A stretch of DNA of 34,988 bases from UBA1715 sp045599365 (GTDB lineage: Bacteria > Bacteroidota > Bacteroidia > Bacteroidales > UBA1715): NCBI GenBank assembly GCA_045599365.1, contig JAZRVS010000030.1, positions 1-34,988 of the forward strand, written 5' to 3'. The translations under genes were made by a program, and so were the position numbers. Positions 23,638 to 32,811 of this stretch are shown in pieces. Each line of letters opens with the position of its first letter. Positions within the stretch are counted from its first letter, which is position 1. Under the pieces are notes generated by a model that had not been told where the DNA came from, made no database searches, and saw nothing but the letters and a program-made list of their open reading frames with translations.

Positions 23638-26450
23638 TCTGGCATCATCACAACTTCCACAAGGTTACCTTGTTTTATGACTGATTCAAGGAATTGTTGA
23701 ATATTTTCTGGCGTAACGGAATTAACTATCGTTTTATATTGGGAAAAATCTAATTGGTACTCTTTTAGAGAAACCAACAAAGACAATAGAAAATTATTCT
23801 TTCCTAAACCATCTTCATAGGATTTTACCAGTATTTCTTTAGCCTTTTGCACATCGTTTTCTAATGGTCCTTCTGTTATAATCTTTTGAATTTCTTCGTG
23901 AATGATAGATTGCAATTTTTCTTGTTTCTCTGGGTCTGTATCGTATTGAATGACGATAAGTGCCGTTGTGTCGGGATGTTGTAACAAGGAACAATTTACA
24001 TGTACACCATAACTACCACCTTCTCGTTCTCGAATACTTTCAAGATAACGTGTAAACAATACGTCTTCTATTATTGACAGCATGATCTTATTTTCCACCG
24101 TGTAGTCAATTTTGCCCGAGTATGCGATGTAATTACTTGCAGTACGAGTTTTCATTGGATGTGTAAAATAATTTTTTACAGTATCACGGACAATATCTTT
24201 TGCACCATAAAATTTCGTGTAATGTTCGTGCCACCAATAATCTTCCATAGAACCAATCCATTTACAAAGGAGTTTTCTCGTCTTTTTGTCATTTGGATCT
24301 ATGTTCCCGACAAAATAGAAACGGTAATCCTGTGGACCTGAAAATCGTTCGTGAAATAGTTTCAAAGCCTTGTTGTGGTCGATTTTATCAACAAATTCTT
24401 GATTGAACAACACTACGCGGTCGTTGTGTCCATACAACGTTTGAACGATACTATCTCCCCAACAACTTTTTGGATTTTCGTTTCGATTTGCCAAAATAGT
24501 TTGGTACGAATCCATAAGAGATTTATATGCGTCCTCATCTTTTCGTGGCGCAGTCGTAAAATATAGGTAATTCAATTGCAACAAGGTTTCTAAATCCTTT
24601 ACCGAGCAATGGCCACTAATTGATTCGGATTCATCATCAATGTCAAATGACAAACTCACATTTTTCCCAGACAGCATTTTAGAAAGTTGTGTTGCAGAGA
24701 ACTTGTCAACGCCGCTTTGCTCAACGATATCAATCATTGCACCAGCAGAAATTAAGTCATCTTTTCCTATCTGCGAAAGGCCTCCAGAACTTCGTGCAAA
24801 GAATAAAATTTCATCATTTTTCAATTTTGTTGGGATAAAATAGATATATGCTGCATTACCAAGCCACCAACGTGTTACATCAATTCCATTAATAGAAGCA
24901 TCTATCTTTTCTTCATTAATCTTTCCAGATTTTGGACTTTTTGACACCAAATGGTTTGGTAATTTTTCTTCTTTTACGGTCGAGAACTGAATCTTTTTAA
25001 CAGAATTTAGTTCGTCAAGAATTTCTGTAGCGGTAGGTAATTCGGCTTTGGCAGGAGCTGTTACAGCAACAATTAAATTCTTGTTATTGTCTGTAATTAG
25101 TTGATTCAGAGTGGAATTAATTTCATTCAACGAAATGCTTGGCACGATTTGTTTCGCCAATTCGTATTCTTTTTCAATGCCAGGTACGATTTCATCTTTG
25201 GTAAAATTTCGAATATATTCTTGTGTTAAAGAAAGATTTTTTCTGTTGTCCTTATCTTTATACATAGTTTCGTAACTGCTCATTAAATCTGCTTTTGCAC
25301 GTTTTAGTTCATCGGCAGTTAACCCTAATTGTTTCAATCGTTCAGTTTCAACAACCAAATCGTGGAAACAAGTTTTTTCTTTTCCATTCTTTGAAACTGT
25401 TATCAATACGAATTCGTCATCGAGTTTGGAATCTTTTTCCGAATAATCCACAGCGGCAGCGGCAAACGAACTCGTTGATTTCAATGTGATTTCCTCAAAG
25501 CGATTATTGGTTGCAGCCAAAATCAAATTCTGAATTAGCAAGGTTTTGTAGCCTTGTACAGTCCACATATAATCTTTGGAGATAGTAGGATGCTTGTATT
25601 CAAGCTGAATACGAGTATATTGTGCTTCGTCATCGGTTACAATTGCCACAATCGGAGAATCATTTTCGCCATAGCCGTACAATGGTCGTTCGCCACGATT
25701 TTCACGGGCTGGAACATCTTTCCACAGATTTTTGATTTTTGCCTCCACGGCGTCAACATCAACATCGCCAACGACAACAATCGCCTGCAAATCTGGACCA
25801 TACCATTTCTTGTAATACCGACGTAACGCATCGTATTCAAAATTGTTTATTACAGCCGTATCGCCAATAATATCACGTTTCCCATACTGTGTATTTGGAT
25901 ATTTCAAAGCGTTGCTTTGTTTCCACATTCGTCGGTTTGCGGTTGCTCCAGTTCGCCATTCTTCACGAATCACGCCACGTTCGGCATCTATTTCCTCATC
26001 TAAAAGAGAAATTTCACACGACCAATCGTGTAGTACAAGCAAAGCACTATCAATAATTCCTTCACGAGTTGTAGGCACATTACTTAAACGATACACAGTT
26101 TCGTCAATAGACGTATATGCATTTATATCCTTCCCGAAAGCAACACCTTGCGATTCAAAATAGGTAATAATTCCTTTTTCTGGGAAATGTTTTGTCCCGT
26201 TAAAAGCCATGTGCTCAAGGAAATGAGCCAACCCATTTTGGTCATCTTCCTCCAAAACAGCACCAACATTTTGCGCTATATGAAATTCAGCACAATTCTT
26301 CGGCTGCTCATTATGACGAATATAATATGTAAGTCCATTATCTAATTGCCCATAACGAATCTGTTTGTCCAATGGAATCTGCTGATTTTGAGCAAACAAC
26401 GATACTAAACATCCACAAAAACAGATAAAAACACAACCTATTTTTTTCAT
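23634..26450 (-). CDS. Periplasmic M16 zinc metallopeptidase (insulinase/PqqL-like)
   Basis: The 938-residue product has a signal peptide (about 1-20, ending LFAQ). The first M16 domain has the inverted zinc motif H76-F-L-E79-H80 (LAHFLEHMAFNG), and the third ligand E157 (DAERGVIREEW) is 77 residues on, as the family requires. An inactive-type second half lies at about 220-500. A second M16 pair covers about 510-935, with TRYLESIREREGGSYGV as the substrate-binding Arg/Tyr segment. Members of this size degrade peptides in the periplasm. It has its own promoter, divergent from the Skp-like gene, which may place both in envelope protein quality control. Confidence 0.93.
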   Translation of the reverse strand: MKKIGCVFICFCGCLVSLFAQNQQIPLDKQIRYGQLDNGLTYYIRHNEQPKNCAEFHIAQNVGAVLEEDDQNGLAHFLEHMAFNGTKHFPEKGIITYFESQGVAFGKDINAYTSIDETVYRLSNVPTTREGIIDSALLVLHDWSCEISLLDEEIDAERGVIREEWRTGATANRRMWKQSNALKYPNTQYGKRDIIGDTAVINNFEYDALRRYYKKWYGPDLQAIVVVGDVDVDAVEAKIKNLWKDVPARENRGERPLYGYGENDSPIVAIVTDDEAQYTRIQLEYKHPTISKDYMWTVQGYKTLLIQNLILAATNNRFEEITLKSTSSFAAAAVDYSEKDSKLDDEFVLITVSKNGKEKTCFHDLVVETERLKQLGLTADELKRAKADLMSSYETMYKDKDNRKNLSLTQEYIRNFTKDEIVPGIEKEYELAKQIVPSISLNEINSTLNQLITDNNKNLIVAVTAPAKAELPTATEILDELNSVKKIQFSTVKEEKLPNHLVSKSPKSGKINEEKIDASINGIDVTRWWLGNAAYIYFIPTKLKNDEILFFARSSGGLSQIGKDDLISAGAMIDIVEQSGVDKFSATQLSKMLSGKNVSLSFDIDDESESISGHCSVKDLETLLQLNYLYFTTAPRKDEDAYKSLMDSYQTILANRNENPKSCWGDSIVQTLYGHNDRVVLFNQEFVDKIDHNKALKLFHERFSGPQDYRFYFVGNIDPNDKKTRKLLCKWIGSMEDYWWHEHYTKFYGAKDIVRDTVKNYFTHPMKTRTASNYIAYSGKIDYTVENKIMLSIIEDVLFTRYLESIREREGGSYGVHVNCSLLQHPDTTALIVIQYDTDPEKQEKLQSIIHEEIQKIITEGPLENDVQKAKEILVKSYEDGLGKNNFLLSLLVSLKEYQLDFSQYKTIVNSVTPENIQQFLESVIKQGNLVEVVMMPE

Positions 26451-26490
26451 TCCACTCTACTTTAACCTATAACATATCTATTGTTGACTA

Positions 26491-26498
26491 CAAATATA
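26491..26498 (-). promoter_or_regulatory. -7 box of the M16 peptidase gene
   Basis: TATATTTG on the minus strand, 40 nt before the ATG. Confidence 0.5.
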
Positions 26499-26531
26499 TT
26501 CGTTTTTTGTTACCTTTTTGACTGAAACATT

Positions 26532-26539
26532 TATCTTTG
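26532..26539 (+). promoter_or_regulatory. -7 box of the Skp-like gene
   Basis: TATCTTTG on the plus strand, 61 nt before the ATG at 26601. A TTTG at 26506-26509 is a possible -33 box with a slightly long, 22-nt spacer. Confidence 0.6.
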
Positions 26540-26600
26540 CACATAGATAAACTTTTTAAAAGGAAAAACTCTTTGATTTACAAACATTTAACATAAAATT

Positions 26601-27245
26601 ATGAGAAACGGGAACTTAATCGTGAACATTATTTTTGCAATTGCAATTATTATCTTGTTTGTATTGTACGTAAAAAAACCGAATACAGAACAAGTGGTTG
26701 AAGCTCCAAAAACTGAAGTTGACACCGCATTAGATGCCATTTTTGCCGAAGAAGAAATGATAGAAGCAGAATTTCCAATAGCATACGTGGCTGTTGATTC
26801 TGTAATGCACAATTATGCGTACTACAAAAAATTGGAAAAACAATACCAAAACATGGTAACCAACGAAGAAAATAAATTACAAAAGAAGGCAGAACAATTC
26901 CAAAAAGATGTAGAAGATTTTCAGTATCAAGTTGAAAAAAGAATTATTACGACAGCAGACGCTCAAGCAAAAGAAGCTGAATTGACAAATCGTCAACAAC
27001 AATTGTATGCTGAACAACAGAAAAAGCAACAAGAGCTTGCACAAAAAGAGCAAAAAATGCTTGACCAACTAATTGATAGTGTTTATGCGTGCATCAAATT
27101 CTACAACGCCGACGGCAAATACAAAATCATTTTGAACAACGCTTACCAAAGTAGCGTGTTGTACGCCGAAGAAGAATTAAACATTACGAACGACATTCTT
27201 AAAGTGATGAATGCTCGTTACGAAAAGGCAATTGCGAAGAAATAA
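26601..27245 (+). CDS. OmpH/Skp-family periplasmic chaperone-like protein with membrane anchor
   Basis: The 214-residue protein begins with an uncleaved-looking membrane helix (about 6-24, followed by YVKKPN with no signal-peptidase site). An acidic linker (about 27-58) leads to the OmpH domain, starting IAYVAVDSVMHNYAYYKKL, with a long charged coiled coil (about 72-150, rich in Lys, Gln and Glu), and closing with KYKIILNNAYQSSVLYAEEELNITNDIL. Skp chaperones carry outer-membrane proteins through the periplasm using two long coiled-coil arms. A membrane-tethered version differs from the soluble E. coli form. It stands downstream of its own TATCTTTG promoter. Confidence 0.87.
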   Translation: MRNGNLIVNIIFAIAIIILFVLYVKKPNTEQVVEAPKTEVDTALDAIFAEEEMIEAEFPIAYVAVDSVMHNYAYYKKLEKQYQNMVTNEENKLQKKAEQFQKDVEDFQYQVEKRIITTADAQAKEAELTNRQQQLYAEQQKKQQELAQKEQKMLDQLIDSVYACIKFYNADGKYKIILNNAYQSSVLYAEEELNITNDILKVMNARYEKAIAKK

Positions 27246-27256
27246 CTTGTTTTATA

Positions 27257-27286
27257 GTAGCGATGGAACATACCTCTCATCGCTAC
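27257..27286. repeat. Perfect 9-bp inverted repeat between the Skp-like gene and ubiX
   Basis: GTAGCGATG (27257-27265) pairs with CATCGCTAC (27278-27286) across a 12-nt loop. No T-run follows, so it does not look like a normal terminator. It ends 18 nt before the ubiX start. Confidence 0.7.
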
Positions 27287-27304
27287 AATCATAATACTCC
27301 AACA

Positions 27305-27862
27305 ATGAAAATCATCGTTGCCATAACGGGGGCTTCGGGTTCAATTTACGCACAACAACTATTTGACAAACTCCACGAGTTACAACAGCAAATAGAAGAA
27401 GTTTGTGTAGTATTTTCTGAAACAGCAAAACAAGTTTGGCAACACGAATTACAATCGGAGCCAAATATTTATGATTTTCAAGAATTTGCAAATAATGATT
27501 TTTTTGCACCAATAGCATCAGGTTCAGCAAAATACGATGCAATGATTATTTGCCCATGTAGTGCAGGCACAATGGGAAGAATAGCACACGGAACTGCTGA
27601 AAATCTTATTTCACGAGCAGCAGACGTTATGCTCAAAGAGCGAAAAAAACTCGTCCTTGCATTACGAGAAACGCCATACAATTTGATTCATATAAAAAAC
27701 ATGGAATTAATCACACTTGCTGGAGGGATTATTTGCCCTGCAAGTCCCTCATTTTATTCCAAACCACAAGATATACACGAAACATGTGACACAGTAATCA
27801 ATCGAATTATTGATTTGATTGGCTTGGAAAGCAAAGGGTTTCGATGGGGAAATAACAGATAG
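27305..27862 (+). CDS. ubiX: Flavin prenyltransferase UbiX family
   Basis: The 185-residue protein starts MKIIVAITGASGSIYAQQLF, the FMN-binding glycine-rich start of UbiX/Pad1. It continues with CPCSAGTMGRIAHGTAENLISRAADVMLKE, the LRETPYNLIHIKNM segment and ICPASPSFYSKP. UbiX attaches dimethylallyl phosphate to FMN, making the cofactor for UbiD-type decarboxylases. An ATG 14 codons earlier (27263) lies inside the stem of the hairpin at 27257-27286, so the start at 27305 is preferred. No ubiD is in the window, so the client enzyme is unknown; menaquinone synthesis is a reasonable possibility. Confidence 0.92.
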   Translation: MKIIVAITGASGSIYAQQLFDKLHELQQQIEEVCVVFSETAKQVWQHELQSEPNIYDFQEFANNDFFAPIASGSAKYDAMIICPCSAGTMGRIAHGTAENLISRAADVMLKERKKLVLALRETPYNLIHIKNMELITLAGGIICPASPSFYSKPQDIHETCDTVINRIIDLIGLESKGFRWGNNR

Positions 27863-27869
27863 GGAATTG

Positions 27870-27890
27870 TCAGTTATCAGTTGCCTGTTA
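27870..27890. repeat. Degenerate heptanucleotide repeat past ubiX
   Basis: Three 7-bp units, tcagtta, tcagttg and cctgtta, lie in the convergent gap between ubiX and recQ. The rest of that 95-bp gap shows nothing else; no terminator hairpin is seen. Confidence 0.45.
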
Positions 27891-27957
27891 TTAGAAGAAT
27901 CTCTTTGAATAATCATTTACCATTATGGAAATCAAACTAAAACCTAACATCTGATTA

Positions 27958-30168
27958 CTAATTTGCTTGTTCTGATAAGAATTTGATACGAACCAAACGA
28001 ACCTCATCTTCTTCGTACGTACCATCGGCACACCATTCATCGAAGGCAGATTGAATTGATTCAGAGTCCTCATTACAAAAATAGTCGTACAACTCTTCTA
28101 TTTCTTCATCTTCCAACACATCTTTGATGTAGTAGTCAATCATACATTTACCATCGGTTTTATTTACGAAAGAGAACCCAGAATTTACGATTTTTTCAAT
28201 TTCAATAAGTAATTCCGTCATTGTGTAACCCAAAGCGTCGGCACAGATATCAAGCGACAAATGTTTTTCAATATTGGCAATTATTTGTTTCTTCGTTTCT
28301 GATTTAGTTCCGACAGACTTCACGATAATATCGTCAAATGGGCGTTCAATTTCATTTTCTTCAACATATTTTGCAATCACATTGAGGAACGGTTCCCCAT
28401 ATTTTTTTGCTTTACCCTCACCAACACCAGAAATGCGAGTCAATTCTGTCATAGTAATTGGATACTGCGTTGCCATTTCGTTGATAGAAACTTCTTGGAA
28501 TATAACGTATGGAGGAACGCCAGCCTTTTTTGCTTCTCTCTTACGTAAATCCATCAAAATTGCAACTAACTGTTCATCCAAAGCTGCACCAGCCGACGGA
28601 GCAGATTGTTCACCATCGGACTGTTCGTAATCGTGATCTTCAGTTACCATAAACGAATATGGGTGTTGCAAAAATTCATTTCCCAATCGTGTAACCTTCA
28701 ACAAACCATAATTTTCTATCTCTTTGTCAACCAAATGACGCATCAACAACTGGCGAATAATTGCATTCCAATATTTTTCATCGTGGTCTTTTCCTAAACC
28801 AAATTCTTCGAGTTCGTTATGTTTATATGTTTTTATTTCCGAAGAATTTTTTCCGACTAAAATTTCTACAATATGTCCAATTTTGAATCGTTCCTTCACA
28901 ACTTTTATAGTCTCAAGGACTAAAGCAGCATCTTCTTTTGCCTCAATTTGTGGCTTAGGATGTAAACAATTATCGCAATTGCCACAATCTTCATTCATTT
29001 CCTCTCCGAAATATTTTAAAAGGACACGAACGCGACACGTACTTGTTTCAGCATACGAAGAAGTTTCAAGAAGGAGTTGTTTCCCAATTTCCTGTTCTGC
29101 AACGGGTTTCCCCTCCATAAATTTCTCAAGGCGAACAATATCCTTATAACTATAAAAGGCAATACACTTCCCTTCTCCTCCATCACGACCCGCACGACCA
29201 GTTTCCTGATAATACCCTTCCAAAGATTTTGGAATATTATAATGAATAACAAAGCGGACATCAGGTTTGTCAATTCCCATTCCAAAAGCTATGGTAGCGA
29301 CAATAATATTGACCTCTTCCATCAAGAATTTATCTTGATTTTCGGAACGAGTTTTCGCATCCAAACCAGCGTGATATGGAAGAGCATTTATACCATTGAC
29401 AACCAACGTATTAGCAAGTTCTTCAACTTTTTTTCTACTCAAGCAGTAGATGATACCCGATTTCCCAGGATTGTCGTGAATAAATTTAATTATTTGTTTT
29501 GTAGTATCAACTTGCGGACGAATTTCGTAATACAAATTTTCTCGACGAAAAGAAGATTTAAACACTTTTGCATCAAGCATTCCAAGTGTTTTTTGAATAT
29601 CACTTTGAACTTTTGGAGTTGCAGTTGCCGTCAAAGCAATTATAGGAGCGCGACCAATCAATTCAACTGTTGGTTTAATATTTCTATATTCAGGACGAAA
29701 ATCGTGTCCCCATTCAGAAATACAGTGAGCTTCGTCAATTGCAAAAAAAGAAATTTTTATAGATTTGAAGTATTCAATATTATCTTCTTTAGTAAGAGAT
29801 TCAGGAGCAACATACAACAATTTAGTTACGCCATTTTTCACATCTTCTTTCACCTTCGTAACTTCCGCACGACTTAACGACGAATTCAAAAAGTGAGCAA
29901 TTCTATTGTCAATACTAAAACCACGCATTGCATCTACCTGATTTTTCATCAGAGCAATAAGCGGAGAAATGACTATAGCAGTTCCCTCAAGCAACATAGC
30001 AGGAAGTTGATAGCACAACGACTTTCCTCCGCCAGTAGGCATCAACACAAACGTATCGTTACCATCCATTAAACTACTGATAACTTCCTTTTGATTCCCT
30101 TTGAAAGAGTCGAAACCAAATTTTTCTTTCAAACAACGCAATAACTCTTTTTCGTCAATTTTTGCCAT
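27958..30168 (-). CDS. recQ: ATP-dependent DNA helicase RecQ
   Basis: The 736-residue protein has the superfamily 2 core with Walker A PTGGGKS (44-50), DEAH (145-148), TATATPKV, HAGLDAKTR and QETGRAGRDG, which places it in the RecQ family. The RQC zinc site has its four Cys in STCRV and CGNCDNC, followed by a winged helix. An HRDC domain (about 525-605) contains ISGVGEGKAKKYGEPFL. A further C-terminal helix-turn-helix-type domain (about 615-736), with an acidic end, is usual for Bacteroidota RecQ. It unwinds 3'-5' for recombination repair and fork restart. It is divergent from kdsD and convergent with ubiX. No clean TAnnTTTG box is visible upstream; TCAATTTG near 30183-30190 has one mismatch. 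Confidence 0.96.
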   Translation of the reverse strand: MAKIDEKELLRCLKEKFGFDSFKGNQKEVISSLMDGNDTFVLMPTGGGKSLCYQLPAMLLEGTAIVISPLIALMKNQVDAMRGFSIDNRIAHFLNSSLSRAEVTKVKEDVKNGVTKLLYVAPESLTKEDNIEYFKSIKISFFAIDEAHCISEWGHDFRPEYRNIKPTVELIGRAPIIALTATATPKVQSDIQKTLGMLDAKVFKSSFRRENLYYEIRPQVDTTKQIIKFIHDNPGKSGIIYCLSRKKVEELANTLVVNGINALPYHAGLDAKTRSENQDKFLMEEVNIIVATIAFGMGIDKPDVRFVIHYNIPKSLEGYYQETGRAGRDGGEGKCIAFYSYKDIVRLEKFMEGKPVAEQEIGKQLLLETSSYAETSTCRVRVLLKYFGEEMNEDCGNCDNCLHPKPQIEAKEDAALVLETIKVVKERFKIGHIVEILVGKNSSEIKTYKHNELEEFGLGKDHDEKYWNAIIRQLLMRHLVDKEIENYGLLKVTRLGNEFLQHPYSFMVTEDHDYEQSDGEQSAPSAGAALDEQLVAILMDLRKREAKKAGVPPYVIFQEVSINEMATQYPITMTELTRISGVGEGKAKKYGEPFLNVIAKYVEENEIERPFDDIIVKSVGTKSETKKQIIANIEKHLSLDICADALGYTMTELLIEIEKIVNSGFSFVNKTDGKCMIDYYIKDVLEDEEIEELYDYFCNEDSESIQSAFDEWCADGTYEEDEVRLVRIKFLSEQAN

Positions 30169-30232
30169 ACGTATTTGTTTTCAAATTGAAATATTCCCGA
30201 AAAATTTGTGTCCAACTAACGAGAATATTGGA

Positions 30233-30240
30233 TAAATTTG
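30233..30240 (+). promoter_or_regulatory. -7 box of kdsD
   Basis: TAAATTTG on the plus strand matches TAnnTTTG. It overlaps the TTG at 30238, which would be the most upstream in-frame start of kdsD, so that start cannot be used from this promoter. Confidence 0.55.
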
Positions 30241-30291
30241 CATAGTGAAATTACTAATTTTATTTATATCTGCAAAAAAAAATTTTCAAAC

Positions 30292-31260
30292 GTGAACGAC
30301 AACAATACAATCATAGAAAATGCGAAGCGAATTATATCCGAAGAATCGCTGTCTATCAACAAGTTATCAGAATATTTAGACGAAAATTTTGCCGTAGTTG
30401 TACGTAAAATTTTAGAAACGAAAGGTCGATTAATAATAACGGGAATTGGGAAAAGTGCACTTATAGCACAAAAAATTGTTGCGACAATGAATTCTACGGG
30501 AACGCCATCAATCTTTATGCACGCAGCAGAAGCTATTCACGGAGATTTAGGAATGATACAAAAAGACGACATTGTGTTGTGTATTTCCAAAAGTGGTAAC
30601 ACTCCCGAAATAAAAGTGTTGATTCCATTGCTGAAACGAGGAGGGAACAAATTGATTGCAATGGTTTCGGAACGAAAATCATATTTAGCAGAACATGCCG
30701 ATTATGTTTTATACGCACATGTAGAGCGAGAAGCAGATATAAACAATCTGGCGCCAACCAATAGTACAACAGCACAGCTTGTTTTTGGAGACACATTGGC
30801 AATGTGTTTGTTGGAGCAACGAAAATTCAGTCCGCAAGATTTTGCAAAATATCATCCTGGAGGCGCATTAGGGAAGAGAATGTATATGCGAGTTGATGAT
30901 ATTTTTATTGAAGAAAATGCTCCTCGTGTATCAGCAAATCAATCAATATCGGAAGTAATTATAGAAATTTCATCGAAACGACTTGGTGCTACAGCCGTGG
31001 TAACCGAAAATGATGAATTGTTAGGAATTATTACCGATGGCGACTTACGAAGAATGTTGGAAAAGAATACAGATATCAACGAGGCAAAAGCTATTGATAT
31101 TATGACAAAAAATCCAAAAACAATCAGTCGTAATGAATTGGCAGTGAAGGCATTTGAGCAAATGGAGAAAAATAGCATTACTCAACTTGTTGTAACAGAC
31201 GGGAATAGATATTTAGGTATGATACACCTACACGATTTACTTAAAGAAGGAATTGTTTAG
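30292..31260 (+). CDS. kdsD: D-arabinose-5-phosphate isomerase (KpsF/GutQ family)
   Basis: The 322-residue product has an N-terminal SIS domain (about 25-175), with RLIITGIGKSALIAQKIVATMNSTGTPS, HGDLGMIQ and the ISKSGNTPEI sugar-phosphate loop. Two CBS domains follow (about 205-260 and 270-322). The enzyme converts ribulose-5-phosphate to arabinose-5-phosphate, the first step to Kdo for lipid A-core. I use the GTG at 30292 (MNDNNTIIENAKRI) because the frame's earlier TTG at 30238 falls inside the promoter -7 box and the intervening residues have no family match. It lies upstream of mlaE and mlaF in the same direction, a grouping with an outer-membrane theme. Confidence 0.93.
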   Translation: MNDNNTIIENAKRIISEESLSINKLSEYLDENFAVVVRKILETKGRLIITGIGKSALIAQKIVATMNSTGTPSIFMHAAEAIHGDLGMIQKDDIVLCISKSGNTPEIKVLIPLLKRGGNKLIAMVSERKSYLAEHADYVLYAHVEREADINNLAPTNSTTAQLVFGDTLAMCLLEQRKFSPQDFAKYHPGGALGKRMYMRVDDIFIEENAPRVSANQSISEVIIEISSKRLGATAVVTENDELLGIITDGDLRRMLEKNTDINEAKAIDIMTKNPKTISRNELAVKAFEQMEKNSITQLVVTDGNRYLGMIHLHDLLKEGIV

Positions 31261-31321
31261 TGAAACAACCAGTTTTGTCTTCTTGTTTATTGTTCTCTAA
31301 TTTACTACCTTTACCAACAAA

Positions 31322-32056
31322 ATGAATCTTTTTTATCACATAGGGCAATATATTCTTCTTATGAAGAAAGCGATTGGACGTCCAGACCAAAGCAAAATGT
31401 TTTGGCGAAATGTTGGTAATGAAATCATTAAAGTTGGGTATAATTCTATTGGAATTGTTGCAATAATCTCGTTTTTCATGGGTGGAGTTATGGCACTACA
31501 ATTGGCCATAAATCTTGAAAATCCAATTTTGCCACAATATTTAGTTGGTTTGGGAACACGCGATGCTATTATTTTGGAATTTTCATCTTCGGTAGTTGCA
31601 CTTATTCTTGCAGGAAAAGTTGGGTCAAGCATCGCATCAGAAATTGGCACAATGAGAATAACACAACAGATTGATGCACTTGATATTATGGGTATTAACT
31701 CCGCCAATTATCTCATTTTACCTAAAGTTACAGCTGGAGCAATTACATTTCCCGTCCTTTGCTGTATAAGTATCATTTTAGGTATTGGTGGAGGTTGGAT
31801 AGTTGGAGATGTAACGGGAATGGTGCCTTCCAATCAATTTGTTATTGGATTGACCTATCTTTTCCAACCATTTTACATTGTTTATACGAACATAAAAATG
31901 TTTCTATTCGGAATCTTAATAACCTCTATTTCTGCATATTACGGTTACTACGCACAAGGTGGATCATTAGAAGTTGGTCAAGCAAGTACGCAAGCTGTTG
32001 TGAAAAGTAGTGTTGTTGTTTTGGTTTTTAACCTTTTGCTCACCACAATGTTATAG
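31322..32056 (+). CDS. mlaE: Lipid ABC transporter permease MlaE
   Basis: The 244-residue inner-membrane protein belongs to the MlaE/YrbE permease family. It has about five helices and the family signature ILEFSSSVVALILAGKVGSSIASEIGTMRITQQIDAL in which GKVGSS and EIGTMR are the key parts. MlaE works with ATPase MlaF and a substrate-binding MCE protein to move phospholipids between the inner and outer membranes and keep the outer leaflet asymmetric. The ATPase starts 2 nt after its stop. No MCE-domain (mlaD) gene follows, so this partner must be elsewhere. A 61-bp gap after kdsD shows no hairpin; TACCTTTA just before the start is only a weak promoter candidate. Confidence 0.93.
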   Translation: MNLFYHIGQYILLMKKAIGRPDQSKMFWRNVGNEIIKVGYNSIGIVAIISFFMGGVMALQLAINLENPILPQYLVGLGTRDAIILEFSSSVVALILAGKVGSSIASEIGTMRITQQIDALDIMGINSANYLILPKVTAGAITFPVLCCISIILGIGGGWIVGDVTGMVPSNQFVIGLTYLFQPFYIVYTNIKMFLFGILITSISAYYGYYAQGGSLEVGQASTQAVVKSSVVVLVFNLLLTTML

Positions 32057-32058
32057 TT

Positions 32059-32811
32059 ATGATAGAAGTTCAAAATGTTTCAAAATCGTTTCGTGATGTG
32101 CAAGTTCTCAAAAATGTTTCTACAGTTTTTGAGGAAGGGAAAGTCAATTGCATTATTGGTCGAAGTGGTTCTGGAAAGACAGTTTTGATGAAATCTATAG
32201 TTGGATTGCACGAAATTGACGAAGGAAGAATTCTATTCCACGGACGAAACTACACTGAGATGAATGACAAACAACGTAAAGAAATTCGCAAAGAAATTGG
32301 AATGGTGTTTCAAAGTGGAGCATTGTTTGATTCTGAAACATTGGAAGACAATGTGATGTTTCCTCTTCGAATGTTCTCAAATATGAGCGAAGAAGAATGT
32401 CGTGATAGAGCAAATTTCTGTCTTAAACGCGTAGAAGTTATCAATAAGAACAATTTGTATCCATCGGAAATTAGTGGTGGTATGCAAAAACGTGTTGCAA
32501 TTGCACGAGCTATTGCATTGAATCCCAAATATTTGTTGTGCGATGAACCAAACTCTGGACTTGACCCAATCACATCAATCGTGATTGACAATTTGATTCA
32601 CGGCATTGTACAAGAATACAACATTACCGCCATTGTAAACACGCACGATATGAATTCGGTGATGGAAATTGCCGACAAGATTGTGTTTATCTACAAAGGA
32701 GAAAGTTGGTGGGAAGGCAACAAAGACGACATTTGGAAAACAGACAACCAAGAATTGAATGACTTTATTTTTGCATCATCGTTGACAAAAAAAATCAAAC
32801 AGACACTATAA
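32059..32811 (+). CDS. mlaF: Lipid ABC transporter ATPase MlaF
   Basis: The 250-residue ATPase has Walker A GRSGSGKT (34-41), Q-loop VFQSGALFDSETLEDNV typical of MlaF, signature SEISGGMQKR, Walker B LLCDEPNSGLDP and an H-loop NTHD. It powers phospholipid transport with MlaE. It is translationally close to mlaE (2-nt gap). Its last codons, KKIKQTL, are encoded by an A-rich run which is at the same time the T-run of the terminator for the convergent sufCD transcript. The stop codon lies in that hairpin's loop. Confidence 0.94.
   Translation: MIEVQNVSKSFRDVQVLKNVSTVFEEGKVNCIIGRSGSGKTVLMKSIVGLHEIDEGRILFHGRNYTEMNDKQRKEIRKEIGMVFQSGALFDSETLEDNVMFPLRMFSNMSEEECRDRANFCLKRVEVINKNNLYPSEISGGMQKRVAIARAIALNPKYLLCDEPNSGLDPITSIVIDNLIHGIVQEYNITAIVNTHDMNSVMEIADKIVFIYKGESWWEGNKDDIWKTDNQELNDFIFASSLTKKIKQTL

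Noticed and set aside
27257..27286. Intrinsic terminator before ubiX
   Set aside because: The stem is perfect but there is no T-run on either strand beside it.
27263..27304. Upstream ATG for ubiX
   Set aside because: It lies within the stem of a perfect inverted repeat, and the family start is MKIIVAITGASG at 27305.
29077..29877. Plus-strand frame of 266 codons opposite recQ
   Set aside because: The minus strand encodes a complete RecQ helicase core there; the antisense product is rich in Phe/Asn/Ile as expected from reverse reading and has no domain.
30238..30291. Upstream TTG start for kdsD
   Set aside because: It overlaps the TAAATTTG promoter box and the extra 18 residues do not fit the family; GTG at 30292 does.
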